Assembly (NCBI GenBank): GCA_016802295.1
Contig: JAESIW010000064.1
Span: 372,001 to 436,000, forward strand
Source of the DNA: Brachionus rotundiformis
Taxonomy: Eukaryota; Rotifera; Eurotatoria; Ploima; Brachionidae
Direction of reading: 5' to 3'
DNA: 64,000 nucleotides
Shown: one piece after another, positions 47,526 through 58,640 of the stretch
Layout of the letters: the number at the start of each line of letters is the position of its first letter
Numbering within the stretch: position 1 is the first letter of the stretch
Position numbers and translations under genes: made by a program
The notes under the pieces: generated by a model
The model's database searches: none
What the model was told of the DNA's origin: nothing
Seen by the model: only the letters and a program-made list of their open reading frames with translations

Positions 47526-50500
47526 ACTAAAAATTTAAAGAATTTTCCAATTAGAAAAAATATGTTAAAAATTAAATTTTAAAATCTAATTAATAAAAAG
47601 AACAATTGATTTTAGATTTTAATAAAGAGAAAAATTAAAAAGTTGTCTAAATAATAAGATTTAAAATGATCAAAAAATTAATTAGTTCATGAATATTTTA
47701 TGAAAAGTTTAGTTTAGCGACTTAGACAAGACCATTTTTTTTGGTGCATAAATTACCATTTAGATTTTACCAATTTTTTTTTGAAAAATCTGCCAGAAGT
47801 AAGCTAATTAATTAAAAAATAGAACAAATAATTAAGTTTAGATAAGAGAATATTAAGGATTTTTAATATATATTTTTAATGGTGAGTAATAAAACCTAAA
47901 ATAAGCCAAAGCGGATATATTTTGGTAATTAATGATTCTTTTTTTTTATGACCTTATGTTGTTGTTTTTTAGTATTTTTAAACTGATGATTGAAATTTAT
48001 CTTCAATAAGACCGAAAATATACTTAAAATTTAATTAATTGCTTATAGGAAAATACTTTTAGAATTTTGTAGTTTAAATTTTTAACTTTAATAATTGTGA
48101 TTCATAAAGTTAAACATTACCTAATTTGAAAACAGAATTAGCAATAAGATGCGACAAAATTTAACATTTTTTTTAAAAACTAATTATGAGGGAATAAAAT
48201 AATTTCTTTTTAAATTTAGATTTGGTTTTGACGGCTGAATTTTTTAAGTCATTATGAAAATTACTAATTCTCAAGTGAAACTTTAAAAATAAAATTTTCC
48301 AAATATAAAATTCCTAATTTTTTTCTAAGCTACCTTTAAAACTTAGACACCGTCGGCTTCGTAATTATAATCAAAAATATATTTTTTTAGAGTTTTATCT
48401 CTAGATAGCTAGCTTTCGAAATTTTAGTACGAAATTTTTTAATTTTAAATGCTTTCAGCTTGACACAAAAAATGTCCTAACACTAAAAAGATCAAATAAA
48501 TTTCTACTTAAACTTTTGTGAAAATTGCCAAAAAGCCTTACAAAAATGGTTTATTTCTTTCAGACAGATGATCGAATTTTGATTTCTGATTAAAAGGTTA
48601 TTGTTTTATAGGTTTTACCTGTTGGATGGACAAATGTTTGACCAAATATGTCAATCAAAACAAAATGGGACAAATTTTAATTTGTTTAATTCGATCATTT
48701 TACTATTTGTTTTATTAAAAATCAACATAGGCTTTACATCAAGTACATTTTGATTATTCTAAATAAGCTTTTAATTGAGAAGTAATTAAAATAGTGTTCC
48801 TCTCCAACGATAAATATTTTTTTAGAGCTAAATAAAAAACAAAATTAGAATAGCTTAATGAGATAGTTTGGATTTAGAAATCTATACACCTCAATCTTTG
48901 TTTTAGATTTCAGCCTCAGCGTCTATGATTTTAAAACTGAAATTAAATGATTATTTATAGTTACGATGAGTTTTTTTAAAGGAAACATAAGCCTATTATT
49001 AATAATCAAACTTTTGTTTATTTTTTAATTAATTTACTTTATTAATTGTACTTAAACGCAGCAGGATGAAGAATATTTTGATGAAAAATTAAAATAAACT
49101 TTGAGAAAATTATCCTTAGTCTTTTCTAATTATAATTTAAGTATTGATTGATATTTAATTTGAGATTTTCATTTACATTCTTTGATGTATTCTCACCACC
49201 AAGTGCTCATCAAGCTATATATTAAAATTATCTTTTAGATTTATGTTAAAAATAGCTCAAATTAATCTAGCCTTAAGGAAAATAAAAAATGATCAAGGTT
49301 ATTTCCTTGAGTTATTAGAACATGCCTGAACATTTTATCACAAAAAACGATTTGAACAGGATCTACGTGCTTTACCAAAGTTTTGCTTAAATCAACAAAA
49401 CTTGAAAAGAAGATGTGTTCCCAACTTGTTTAGATAAGAAACAAAAACATGAATTTAATAAACGCTCAAACATTTGAAAACAGCTAGTTTAACTTAATCT
49501 CAATTATTTTTATCTCAAAACATTTTTTTAAACATTGCTTAAGATAACAAAAAAATTAATAAAAAAGGTAGAACATTTCCTTAATTAATTTAGCAAAGCG
49601 AAAGATTAGAAGCATATTTCTTTTAGAGGCTAAAATCAATCTTGATCTATCCAAGTAAATCTAAATTCTTTTTCTTCTTAAATATCTTATTTACTTAAAT
49701 ATATATTTGGATTATTAAACATAGATTAACTCTATTTATCATTCGATATCATAAGAAATACCCTTAAAACAATGTTGAGAAAATATATCGCTACCTCGAT
49801 CTACACATACTACAATTTGAATAAAATCTTTTATTTTCCTTTCCACGAAACTATTTAAATACAATATAAACATTTAAAAAGAAAACAATTTTCTAGTTAG
49901 TCTTGAGCGATTAAGATTAAGCGCAAGCGAGCGAAAATGCGAACGTAAAGTGAACAAACAAGATTTTTAAATGATTGATTATAAAAAATTTTTTATGACT
50001 CTTTATAAATAAAATTTATAAGACCTAGACCATAATTTGTGGGTGATTTATGATGGTTTATTTAGAAAAAATTTCTAGCATCAAAATTTACCAATGTATT
50101 TGCTTTTGGATTAAAGAAAATTTGCACGCCAAAAAACATAAGTATTAGATCTTCAAAATTTATCTTTGATTTTAAGCTTGTAAAATTAAAAATTCACACA
50201 AGTGTCTAGATATCAAAAAAAGGTCGAGGTATATTATTTTTTACTTTGAAAAAATAAGCTCTAGTTTAGCTCAAATCAGCAACCTATGAAAATAAAAACC
50301 TAAAGAAAAAAATTCAAAATTAATTTAAATTGAAAACTATTTTTGAGAAATTTGATAAAATTTAGAATAAATTGTGAAATCTTTCTAGAAGTTTTTTTCA
50401 CTTTTTTTTCAAATAACAATTGAAACAATTTCCTTAGTCATAAATAAATAAAAATAATAATCGATCGGATCTTGATTTAAAACTTTAAATATTAATATTT

Positions 50501-50860
50501 ATTGAATCTAAACTAATCTGAACTTGATAAACAATTTAACCAAAGGAAAAGCTTTGATCAAGTCTTAGATTATGATTAACTAAAATCGATTTAAAATAAT
50601 AATGAGGAAATTTTACTAAAAAAAATATTTTATAATTTCTTATTGTGAATTATACGATTATTTAATCAAAAGTTGAAGAGCCTTATAACACTTTTTAATT
50701 TTCTTATGGTCACTTTGCAGTCAAATTTACCTTTAATTGATAATATTTAAATTTTAATTAAAATCAGTGGTTTTAATTTGGAAAAATAATTTTAAATTCC
50801 CTTTTTCACAAGCGGTATAGAAGTTATTTCTTGCTTAAGGATAAATTTAACATAAATTGA
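47526..50860. other. long AT-rich intergenic region
   Basis: About 3.3 kb upstream of Vav. No open frame longer than chance, no RNA gene and no repeat recognised. Somewhat less monotonous than other spacers, but nothing specific could be named. Confidence 0.5.
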
Positions 50861-50861
50861 A

Positions 50862-51648
50862 GATGAATAAGATGGAGGTACAACATTCTATCTGAATATC
50901 TGAATATTGCGACTACAGAGTGTGAAAGGGATCTTGGAGTGATGGTTTCATCAGATTTAAAGTGGACCAGCCAAGTGAAAAGTGCTTGCGCGAAAGCGAG
51001 TAGGGTACTTGGAATGCTAAAGTGAATGTTTACAAGTAGAGAGGAAAGACTGTGGGTAAGATTGTATATATCCATGGTGAGACCACACCTAGACTACGCA
51101 GTGCAGGTTTGGAATCCAATTATGAAAATGGACGTTAATGCGTTGGAAAAAGTGCAAGAAAGGGCAACAATAACACCTTTATCTGTAAGAAACATGCCGT
51201 ATGAAATGAGGCTGACAAAACCAGGACTGACAAAGCTGAGCGAAAGAAGGGTGAGAGGGGACATGATTGAAATGTACAAATTAGTTAATGGAATAGAAAA
51301 AGTAAGCTTGGTAAAAAATCTGGTGAACAAATCAGAAAACAAAGGACCAGACGTGGGATTAAGAGGAAATAGCATTAGAGTTCAGAGAGATAATTTCCCA
51401 GCTCAAATTAGAAACGATTTTGCGGCTGCAGTAAGTGCCAAAAATGTATTTTTCTCAAATAGTTCCGCATTGGAATAAAATGCCAGAAAATGTGGTGAAA
51501 TCCAAGTCAATCGCTTATTTTAAATTGGCTTCAGATAAATTCAACGGAATCGGCTGCTACAGCTCTACACGACCAATTGGCGGTGATGGGCTCAGACAAT
51601 CTACATGTTAGGTGTCGCAGCACGAACTACTACTACTACTACTACTTA
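50862..51648 (+). mobile_element. 5'-truncated non-LTR retrotransposon, 3' end of ORF2 with microsatellite tail
   Basis: The plus strand reads ECERDLGVMVSSDLKWTSQV (about 50927 on), then after an in-frame TGA (51023-51025) REERLWVRLYISMVRPHLDY ... QVWNP, a frameshift near 51465, and NKMPENVVKSKSIAYFK to a stop at 51609-51611. This is the domain after the reverse transcriptase in Jockey/CR1/RTE-like LINEs. A short 3' tail ends in a (TAC)n run at 51627-51647, the typical microsatellite terminus of such elements. Base composition is noticeably more GC-rich than surrounding DNA, in line with recent insertion. Truncated at its 5' end and inactive. Confidence 0.88.
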
Positions 51649-52180
51649 CAAGATAAAAAATTTTAATTAAATTTGTCAACTGAAAATAATTATTAATCTC
51701 TATAATTTGTTGACAGTTTTGTAAATAGAATATGTCAGGATATTTATAAAGTATTAATTTCAAAAAAGCTTGCTAACTAAACCATCTAGTGACCGCTGTT
51801 GTTTCGACTTTATGCCAAAATTTTTAGTGATTCTAATATTAATATTTGCCAAAAAAAATTATAGAATAGTATCGAAAATTATTTATGGTTCATTAGTTTA
51901 TTGTTTATTGGAAGCTTAAAATTTTTAGGCATTTTTTTAAATTACTTTTTTAACTATTGAAAACAATTAAGTTTTAAAATTAGTTTATTTCTTAATTATA
52001 AAAATAAAAATTGTTAATTCGAATAAATACAATTTGATTGTTTAGATTGAAAATTTTTTGCTATAAAAATCAATTACCATTATAAATCTAAAATTCCTTT
52101 ATCTAATCAATTAAGTTAAATAAAGTCAAGAATTTTAAATTTTAATTGTTAAATTGGCAACGAATAAAATATTAAAAATT
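51649..52180. other. AT-rich spacer
   Basis: Between the retrotransposon and the RNF7 3' end. Nothing recognised. Confidence 0.45.
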
Positions 52181-52855
52181 CTATCGGCCGATTCGTTGCA
52201 CATGCCATTCAGATTGGCAAAGGGGACACAGATTTCTGCTCTTTATCCATTGAGACATGCAGCAATTGTGAAATGAGTGGTTACATTCACCCCATACCAC
52301 TTAAATTAAATTCATTCATTCCTGACTTTAATTACAAATTAAATTAGTGTCTATTTACCAACACAGTCATCGTGCTTGTTGTCAGTTTGACATTTTAGGC
52401 AAGAATCTTAAATATATGATATTATCTTCAAATTTTTATCAATGAAAATTTATCCCACCCATTAAAGGTGTCCTACATATGGCACAAACCTTTAAAGATA
52501 ACTTTTAAAAGAACAAACAAATCTTTGGATAAAAAATTACTTCACATTCAACGTCCCATGACCACATGGCAACCAAATTCCATTTTTTGAGTGTAAAAAC
52601 GGTGTCTTTATTGACCGAAGTTGAGCTGATTGTTGACATTTTTGAGCTATTTGGGGATTCGAGAAAATTTGATTGACCCGTACTAGACATGTGATGTTTG
52701 GCTGAGCTTTGGTTTACGCTGTTTATTTCGTTCAAATTGTTTATGTTTATGGTATTTAAATTCTCGTCTTTGTCTAATACATTGATTACACCGGGAACTA
52801 GTTTTGTATACTTGGGGGGCTCATTTAATACCGGGCTTTCGTTAATTAATGACAT
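52181..52855 (-). CDS. RNF7: RING-box protein 2 (RNF7/RBX2/SAG)
   Basis: Four exons (52541-52855, 52459-52489, 52359-52406, 52181-52299) encode 170 residues. RBX2 is the RING subunit of cullin-RING ubiquitin ligases, mainly with CUL5, recruiting E2. The cullin-binding strand KKWNLVAMWSWDVEC is followed by the RING-H2 ligands: CAIC, CLKC, WGECNHSFHNCCMSQW, CPLC and the terminal EWHVQRIGR. The VCAICR and CLKCQTDNKHDDC forms favour RBX2 over RBX1. The N-terminus has about 85 Ser/Asn-rich residues against about 28 in human. The second exon is only 31 nt. Divergent from TMEM164, 516 bp away. Confidence 0.95.
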
Positions 52856-53371
52856 GTTTTAACAATTGGCTACAATAACAAGCTTTAATTTTAGAATAGC
52901 AAACAGCTTGATGAAAGTGAAGTAAGAGATTTTATTTTTCTTTTTGATGATTTTTGGTGAAAAATGCAAATGCAAACTTAGAAGATTTTTTGGATATAAG
53001 ATGCGTCAAGTTTGAAGTGATCTTGGTTTAGAAAATTATGATCTCGATTCAAGACCATCATTAGGGAATTTTAAGCTTTTATAATAAATTCTAAAATTTT
53101 GACTTTATGCTTTTTTATTTGATATATATATAAATATATTATATTTTAATTTTATGAAATAAATAATTAAAATAGATAAAATTTCTAAATAAAATCGAAC
53201 AAATTTAAAATTAAAATAATAAATTCGCATTTTTTTGTTTGAATTTTGCAAATACTGTTGCTTCTTTAATCATAATAGACTTTATTATAACTGAAATAAG
53301 CCTGAATTTATTTCGATATTATAATAAATTTTAGACTATTGAACCATTTCAACTTTTAGTGGATTTCGAAC
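52856..53371. promoter_or_regulatory. shared upstream region of divergent RNF7 and TMEM164
   Basis: 516 bp between the two start codons, AT-rich (TATATATATAAATATATT near 53120). Must carry both promoters; no specific element identified. Confidence 0.35.
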
Positions 53372-54858
53372 ATGCTTGAATGGTCGTATAGTGGAGTAAA
53401 CTTCTCATTAAAAGGCAATGGTGGACCAGAGTGTGTCAATTTCTTGTCACCCACTTCGATAATAGTCGAAACCATTTTCATAATTATTTATTCAATAATA
53501 GCTGAAATTTATTACCCATGGAAAACATCAGTTTCCAACTACAAGCCTAACTTGGAGTTGAGGGAAAGATTCGGTCGCAAATTGCTCCTAGCCAGTCTTT
53601 GTCTGATCTGGGGCATTGAAATTGGATACAAGCTGTCCACCCGACAACTAATTTTTATTCTAAATCCATGCCACGTAGTGACATTTTTACAAGTAAGCAA
53701 AAAAATATTTTTTTTTAAGAAAAATAAATTTATTTCACTTAAGATTATCCTGTTAATAAGTCCGCCTCGAAATTGGATGCATATTTTATTCCGCATACAA
53801 ACTTATGTAGTGAGTGGGGCAACCATAGCAATTATTTTTCCCGTACTTAATACCCGAATGGTAAGTTAACTGAGACTAATTAATTAAGTGATCTAACTTG
53901 GTCTTTTTAACCAAAATAATATTCGAATAAAATATTTTTTGATTAAATATTAAATGTTTTAAAGTTGATTTTAAATAATTAGCACTCTTTTAAGTTTTTA
54001 AAAATCAATGGATCACTTAATTGATCAGATCTGTTTAGGCTATTTGATTTTTTAATTACATTTAAATTTAGTTGCCATTTGAAAAAGCATCTTATTACAT
54101 TCACCACGCTTTGATGTTAGTTACTCCACTATACTTGTTGAGATTGGGAGGTAAATTTTTTAGTTTTTTGAAATTTTTAGGACCAAAAAATCTGAAAATA
54201 AATTTTTGGTTAGAAAGTGAAAATTAAATTTGGTTATAATTTAATTTAATTAAGATTGATTATTCTGGTCCAATTTTTGTGTCCAAACAGCAAAGAAAAT
54301 TTACATAGATATATTCAAAGGTTTTAATTATTGTACAGATAGTTTTAAAACCTTGTATTTAGCTTGGAGTTAGCTTCTTTTAAAATTAAATCAAGCTATT
54401 AAAATATTTTAAAAGTTAAAATTAAAAAGCCAAAACTTATCTAAATATAAACTAAAGGCATATACAATATGGAACCATTGAGGAATTTTCACTGGGGATT
54501 TATGTCAATTGGATTCATGCGCCTATACCATTACATTATATTGCAGCCAATTTCCTTTTATACCGAAGTAAATCTAAACTCAATAATGTGTCCAGCTGTG
54601 AGTGATCCTTTTGAAGGGCCTTGGTACAGAATAGCTGCCCATTTGCATCAAACTCTTTTCATTTTATTACATGGTAAAATATATTGCATGATTGGACAGA
54701 AATTCTTTGCCCCAAAACAGACAGAAAATAAAGCTGAAATTGGACATAAAAAACTATTAGATGCAAATGGAAACAATATTGAACTAAATGGTCAGACAGG
54801 TGATTGCTGCTTTAAGTCAGAAAAAATATCGAACGGAACGATTAAAAAAGAAGATTAA
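53372..54858 (+). CDS. TMEM164: transmembrane protein 164
   Basis: Four exons (53372-53692, 53744-53860, 54072-54150, 54458-54858) encode 305 residues, against 297 in human. Clear family signatures: GNGGPECVNFLS near the N-terminus, LNPCHVVTFLQ, IFPVLNTRM, EVNLNSIMCPAVSDPFEGPW with YRIAAHLHQT, several hydrophobic spans. TMEM164 is a multi-pass ER membrane acyltransferase: the human protein makes polyunsaturated ether phospholipids, with the conserved Cys (here NPCH) and His residues implicated in catalysis, and it influences ferroptosis sensitivity. Third exon only 79 nt. Confidence 0.94.
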
Positions 54859-55485
54859 ATAATATATAAATTATAAATGTTAAATTAATATTCCCTTTGC
54901 CAAAGCTTATTATTTATTTAACTAAACGCAACATATCTATTTTAAAGTCATGATTAGATAATTATTTTAATATTTTTAAAGAAATCTAGTCATTTTAATT
55001 CATAAGAAGATCAATAGATATCTCTGTCTGAGCATTATTATAAAGAGATTTAAGACAAAATAATTTTTAAACAAAATTTTTATCTAGTCGAAAATGATGT
55101 GAAAAATTAAATTTTAATACGAAATAAGATTTTATTCATAAATTAATAAAATATATTTTAAATCAATTTGATTAGTTAATAACATTTTAATCAATTCAAA
55201 AATCTAATTATTTTAAATTATTTAGGTATAAAAATCGAATTAAAAAATAAACTAATTTGTTGTTTTTAATCAATTATCTATTATTATTTATTCAATAAAT
55301 GTTTAAATAAACAATTTTTCATCAAAACTTATTTTATTGTTTTATATTCGTCAAATTTCTTCTGTTATTTTGAATAAGACTTGGTTCATTAGTAAATTCT
55401 GATATATCAGAAGGATATATGTTAAATTTCTTATTGAATTGATGACAAAAATATTAGTACCAGTAGTTTTAACTTCAGAGGTTAT
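54859..55485. other. AT-rich spacer
   Basis: 3' flank of TMEM164. Nothing recognised. Confidence 0.45.
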
Positions 55486-55489
55486 CTAT

Positions 55490-55985
55490 GCATAGATCTA
55501 AAGACCTGCAGCAGTCGTCTCTATTTGTTTCGCCATCAAACTATCAAGTTTCGCTTTGAAACTTTTTTGTTTACTGCATCTTCCGGGAGTTTATTCCATC
55601 CATTCACGACTGTATTTGTAAAAATCTGAGAGATCAATTCTTTATTATTTCGCATGTTAAACAAAAGCTATTTTTCCTAAATTCATATCTTCGGCTACCA
55701 GATCTTGCGTTTAGACTGATTCCTATATTAAATTCACTTTTTTCATAATTTTTACCAATTTTTTTGACTAGATCTGATTAGATAATCTCTTAATCTCCTT
55801 CTACTCAAATTAGTTAAATCTAGCTTTAACAAATATAGTTGATAAACCAAGTCACTCGCTTCTGGAATCAACTTAGTTGCTGTTCGTAGAACTTTCTCAA
55901 GCACATCTATATCTTTTTCTATATAGGGACAGCATGCACTGACACCATGTTAAAGGCGCGGTATAACTATTGAGCAATACAATAA
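55490..55985 (-). pseudogene. non-LTR retrotransposon ORF2 C-terminal fragment
   Basis: Minus strand, with stops and shifts: IEKDIDVLEKVLRTATKLIP, then LYLLKLDLTNLSRRRLRDYL, then FTNTVVNGWNKLPEDAVN and a short Lys-rich tail. This is the same post-RT domain as at 50862-51648 but a different family (about 30 percent similar by eye), more decayed and in the opposite orientation. Both ends truncated. Confidence 0.75.
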
Positions 55986-56254
55986 TTTGGTAGTCTCGAT
56001 CCTAGGATACTTAATTAATTAAAATCAACATTTTAATTTAATAAAAAATCAATAAATTTTTACAAAAGCGATCCAAGAGCTTATAACCAAGACTAGAGTG
56101 AGTAGAAGCTGCTTTCTTCAGTATAATTTATACTTTTCTAGAATAAATTCTGTCTAATTTAAATTTATCTTATTTTAATAAAATAAAAAGAATAATATCA
56201 AAAATAGTTTATTAAAATTATTCTAACTTTAAGTGAAAAATGCATTTAAATTAA

Positions 56255-57058
56255 TTATTTAGCAGGAATTTTCCTTGAAATGGCCAAATTGTTGTGAATT
56301 TGTTTTAGCTCATCATAACTGAATGCCATTTGCATTCGATTCGGATTTGGCAACAAAACTTCAAGTCGTTGCTTAAATTTTTTCTGAAAGCGTTCTTCAA
56401 AAGGCGATTTAGATCTGGTATCTGGCCTTCCTAATTTAAATTGCTCACCTTTAAATTTAAGCTCATTAACTAGAGTGTATTTAGGGTCGAGCAACTTTTT
56501 TTGATTATAAAAAGCTTGTGTTTCATTGAAATTTCCAATTGTTGAATTAGCTGTCAATTTTTTTAAAGTTTTCGAGTATCTTTTTTCAAATTTTTCCTCA
56601 AAAGGTGACTTGATATGAGGATCAATTTTCCCCACTTTAAATTGGTCTCCGATATATTTCGTATCATTTACAGCTGATAAATAAAAATCTTTTTTAATTG
56701 GGTATCTTGAAGTTGAATTTTTCCTTTTTGTTTTCAGGTCGAAATTTACTGACTTTGAAACAAAAGGGCTACTGGGCCTACTTGGTTTATTTGATACCAT
56801 TGACGAAGGACGTGATCTATTCAAGGTTTCTAAAGTTTTTTCATAGAGTTCTTTTTGCTCAACATGCTCATTGCCATTGTCTATTTCTTCTTCTTTATTG
56901 TCGATTTGGTCATTTTCTTTTCCTGAATGCTGACTCTTATTCTCACCATCTGATTCTTCTGGAACTTTTGAATGTTTTGATTGGGAAGCCTCACTTTTTT
57001 CAGTTTTCTCACTAAATTCTTCTTCTATATCTTGAGAGTTTGATTTATTATCATCCAT
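56255..57058 (-). CDS. uncharacterised 267-residue protein with a duplicated 35-residue module
   Basis: Single exon. The N-terminal about 75 residues are acidic, Ser/Glu/Asp/Lys-rich and disordered. A basic Ser/Pro/Arg section follows (RSRPSSMVSNKPSRPSSPF). The C-terminal half contains two copies of a module with the pattern KxxGxQFKxGxxDxxxKSPFEE: one near 134-160 (KYIGDQFKVGKIDPHIKSPF) and one near 202-226 (KFKGEQFKLGRPDTRSKSPF), each followed by a Lys/Arg helix. Family not recognised; the style recalls microtubule- or cilium-associated proteins, but that is only an impression. Confidence 0.7.
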   Translation of the reverse strand: MDDNKSNSQDIEEEFSEKTEKSEASQSKHSKVPEESDGENKSQHSGKENDQIDNKEEEIDNGNEHVEQKELYEKTLETLNRSRPSSMVSNKPSRPSSPFVSKSVNFDLKTKRKNSTSRYPIKKDFYLSAVNDTKYIGDQFKVGKIDPHIKSPFEEKFEKRYSKTLKKLTANSTIGNFNETQAFYNQKKLLDPKYTLVNELKFKGEQFKLGRPDTRSKSPFEERFQKKFKQRLEVLLPNPNRMQMAFSYDELKQIHNNLAISRKIPAK

Positions 57059-58370
57059 TCTCTATTATAAACGAATATAAAGCGTTTTTTAGTTTATAAC
57101 CGAAAATGTGTATGGATACAAAAATGAGGTATTATGTTACCTGTGTAGATTTTTGGTTAATTTAAATATTTTTCAAACTCTTTGAATTTCGTAACTAACG
57201 GTATATACTTTTTTGATTTATTTCTTTATTTTATTAATAGCAGGAAAAATTCTTGAGTTTGATCAAAGATTCTTTCTTCAATGCTCAATCAATAGATTTA
57301 AATTACAAAGCTTTAAGTTAAATTACAATCTTTTGAAAATTAACAATTTTGATTCAATAATAATAATCAATCTTCCACATTAATAATTTTTTGTTCCAGA
57401 TATTTAACTAAGTTCTAAAAGCTCAAAATTAACCTATTTGAATTTTAGATTTTTTTTAAATTATAAAAATAATTTTAAAATAAAAAAATTAAATTAAATC
57501 TGAATTATTGACAATTTTTAATTTAGAATTTAAAAAAAAATTTATTTAAGAAAAATAATAAATATTTTTAAATCAAAACAATTTAACTATAAAAACAGAG
57601 TAAAGAAAATTTGAGATTTTTTTCAATCATTTTTTCAATATTCATAAAAATTTTTTATAATCAAATCATATTCGGGTTTTCCTATTCCCAAAGTTTTTCA
57701 AGGAATTAACACCTGAAGTAGTTTTTTGAAGAGTTTAAAATTGCAGGTAGGAATTTTAAATAAAGACATAAATATTTATTCAACTAATTGAAATAGTTAA
57801 ATGAATTATTTTTATTGAATTTTGAAACGGGCCATTAACTTGTCTTACAGGTTTTGATCTTAATACTCTTTGAATCATTATGAATACATGTAAAAAAGGC
57901 AATTACAAGATAATGTTATTTGTTGCTAAAGGAGACAATATGACTCCAAGAAATAATCTAAATATATACAAGAACAAACCATGGTTTCACGGTAACATAC
58001 ATTATCCTCTATGCGCTATTCTGGAGAAAATAATGGTACAAATTTTGTCGCCTTGTGGAAATAATCAATATAAAAAGTTTTAACTTGAACATGGCATCTT
58101 TTTTTTCTGATTGTTCCTTTTCAGATTTCAAATTTGTTATTTGTAATAATTAATAAAGTTTATTAATTAATAACATAAAGCTGATTAATATTTTAATTTA
58201 TTATTATTATACTTACAATAAAAAATTTATTTTTTTTTTATTATTGATATTTAAGATATTTAGAAAAAAATTAATTAATAATCAAATACAATTAAAAATC
58301 TTGAATCATAAAAATATTTTCAGTAATTTTTTTTTACTGTTTTTATGAAAAATTTTCCCTTAACTAGAAA
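57059..58370. other. AT-rich spacer
   Basis: An open stretch at 57880-58083 (67 codons) contains NKPWFHGNI, reminiscent of the start of an SH2 domain, but the following residues do not continue the domain in any one frame. No other feature. Confidence 0.4.
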
Positions 58371-58374
58371 TGCA

Positions 58375-58629
58375 ATTTTAAACGATGGTGCAAGGAATTC
58401 AATCAAATTTCGGAACACCTGAGCAAATTGTTCTCACCAGAAATTCAACCAACAACTTCAAGAAGAATCAAATTTGAATAGAAAAGATAAATGAACAATA
58501 TCCCAGTTATTTTCCCAAAAATTGGTTTCTGCCTTTTCAGTTTGATTCATTCCAGTCTTCGGCTTCAAATTCCTGAAATTCATCGTCTTCTTCCAAAATA
58601 CTGAGTTCAGTTTTTTGACTCGGAGCACT
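58375..58629 (-). pseudogene. frame-broken SEM1/DSS1-like sequence
   Basis: After an acceptor-like TCTCTAG, the minus strand reads APSQKTELSILEEDDEFQEF then EAEDW, matching the LLEEDDEFEEFPAEDW core of SEM1/DSS1, the small acidic subunit of the 26S proteasome lid and TREX-2/BRCA2 partner. One extra base later the next frame reads MNQTEKAETNFWENNWD, matching the conserved second WEDNWDDD motif at exactly the right spacing (11 residues between the two). A third segment EQFAQVFRNLIEFL resembles the C-terminal helix but is preceded by a stop. The frameshift and stop cannot be removed with GT-AG introns that I can see, and no upstream start is obvious, so it is a pseudogene or a sequence error. 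Confidence 0.55.
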
Positions 58630-58640
58630 AGAGATAGAAG

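Noticed and set aside
57880..58083. NKPWFHGNI resembling the start of an SH2 domain
   Set aside because: The continuation does not match SH2 in one frame, there is no FLVR-like arginine, and no adjacent exon fits; chance similarity or a very old relic.
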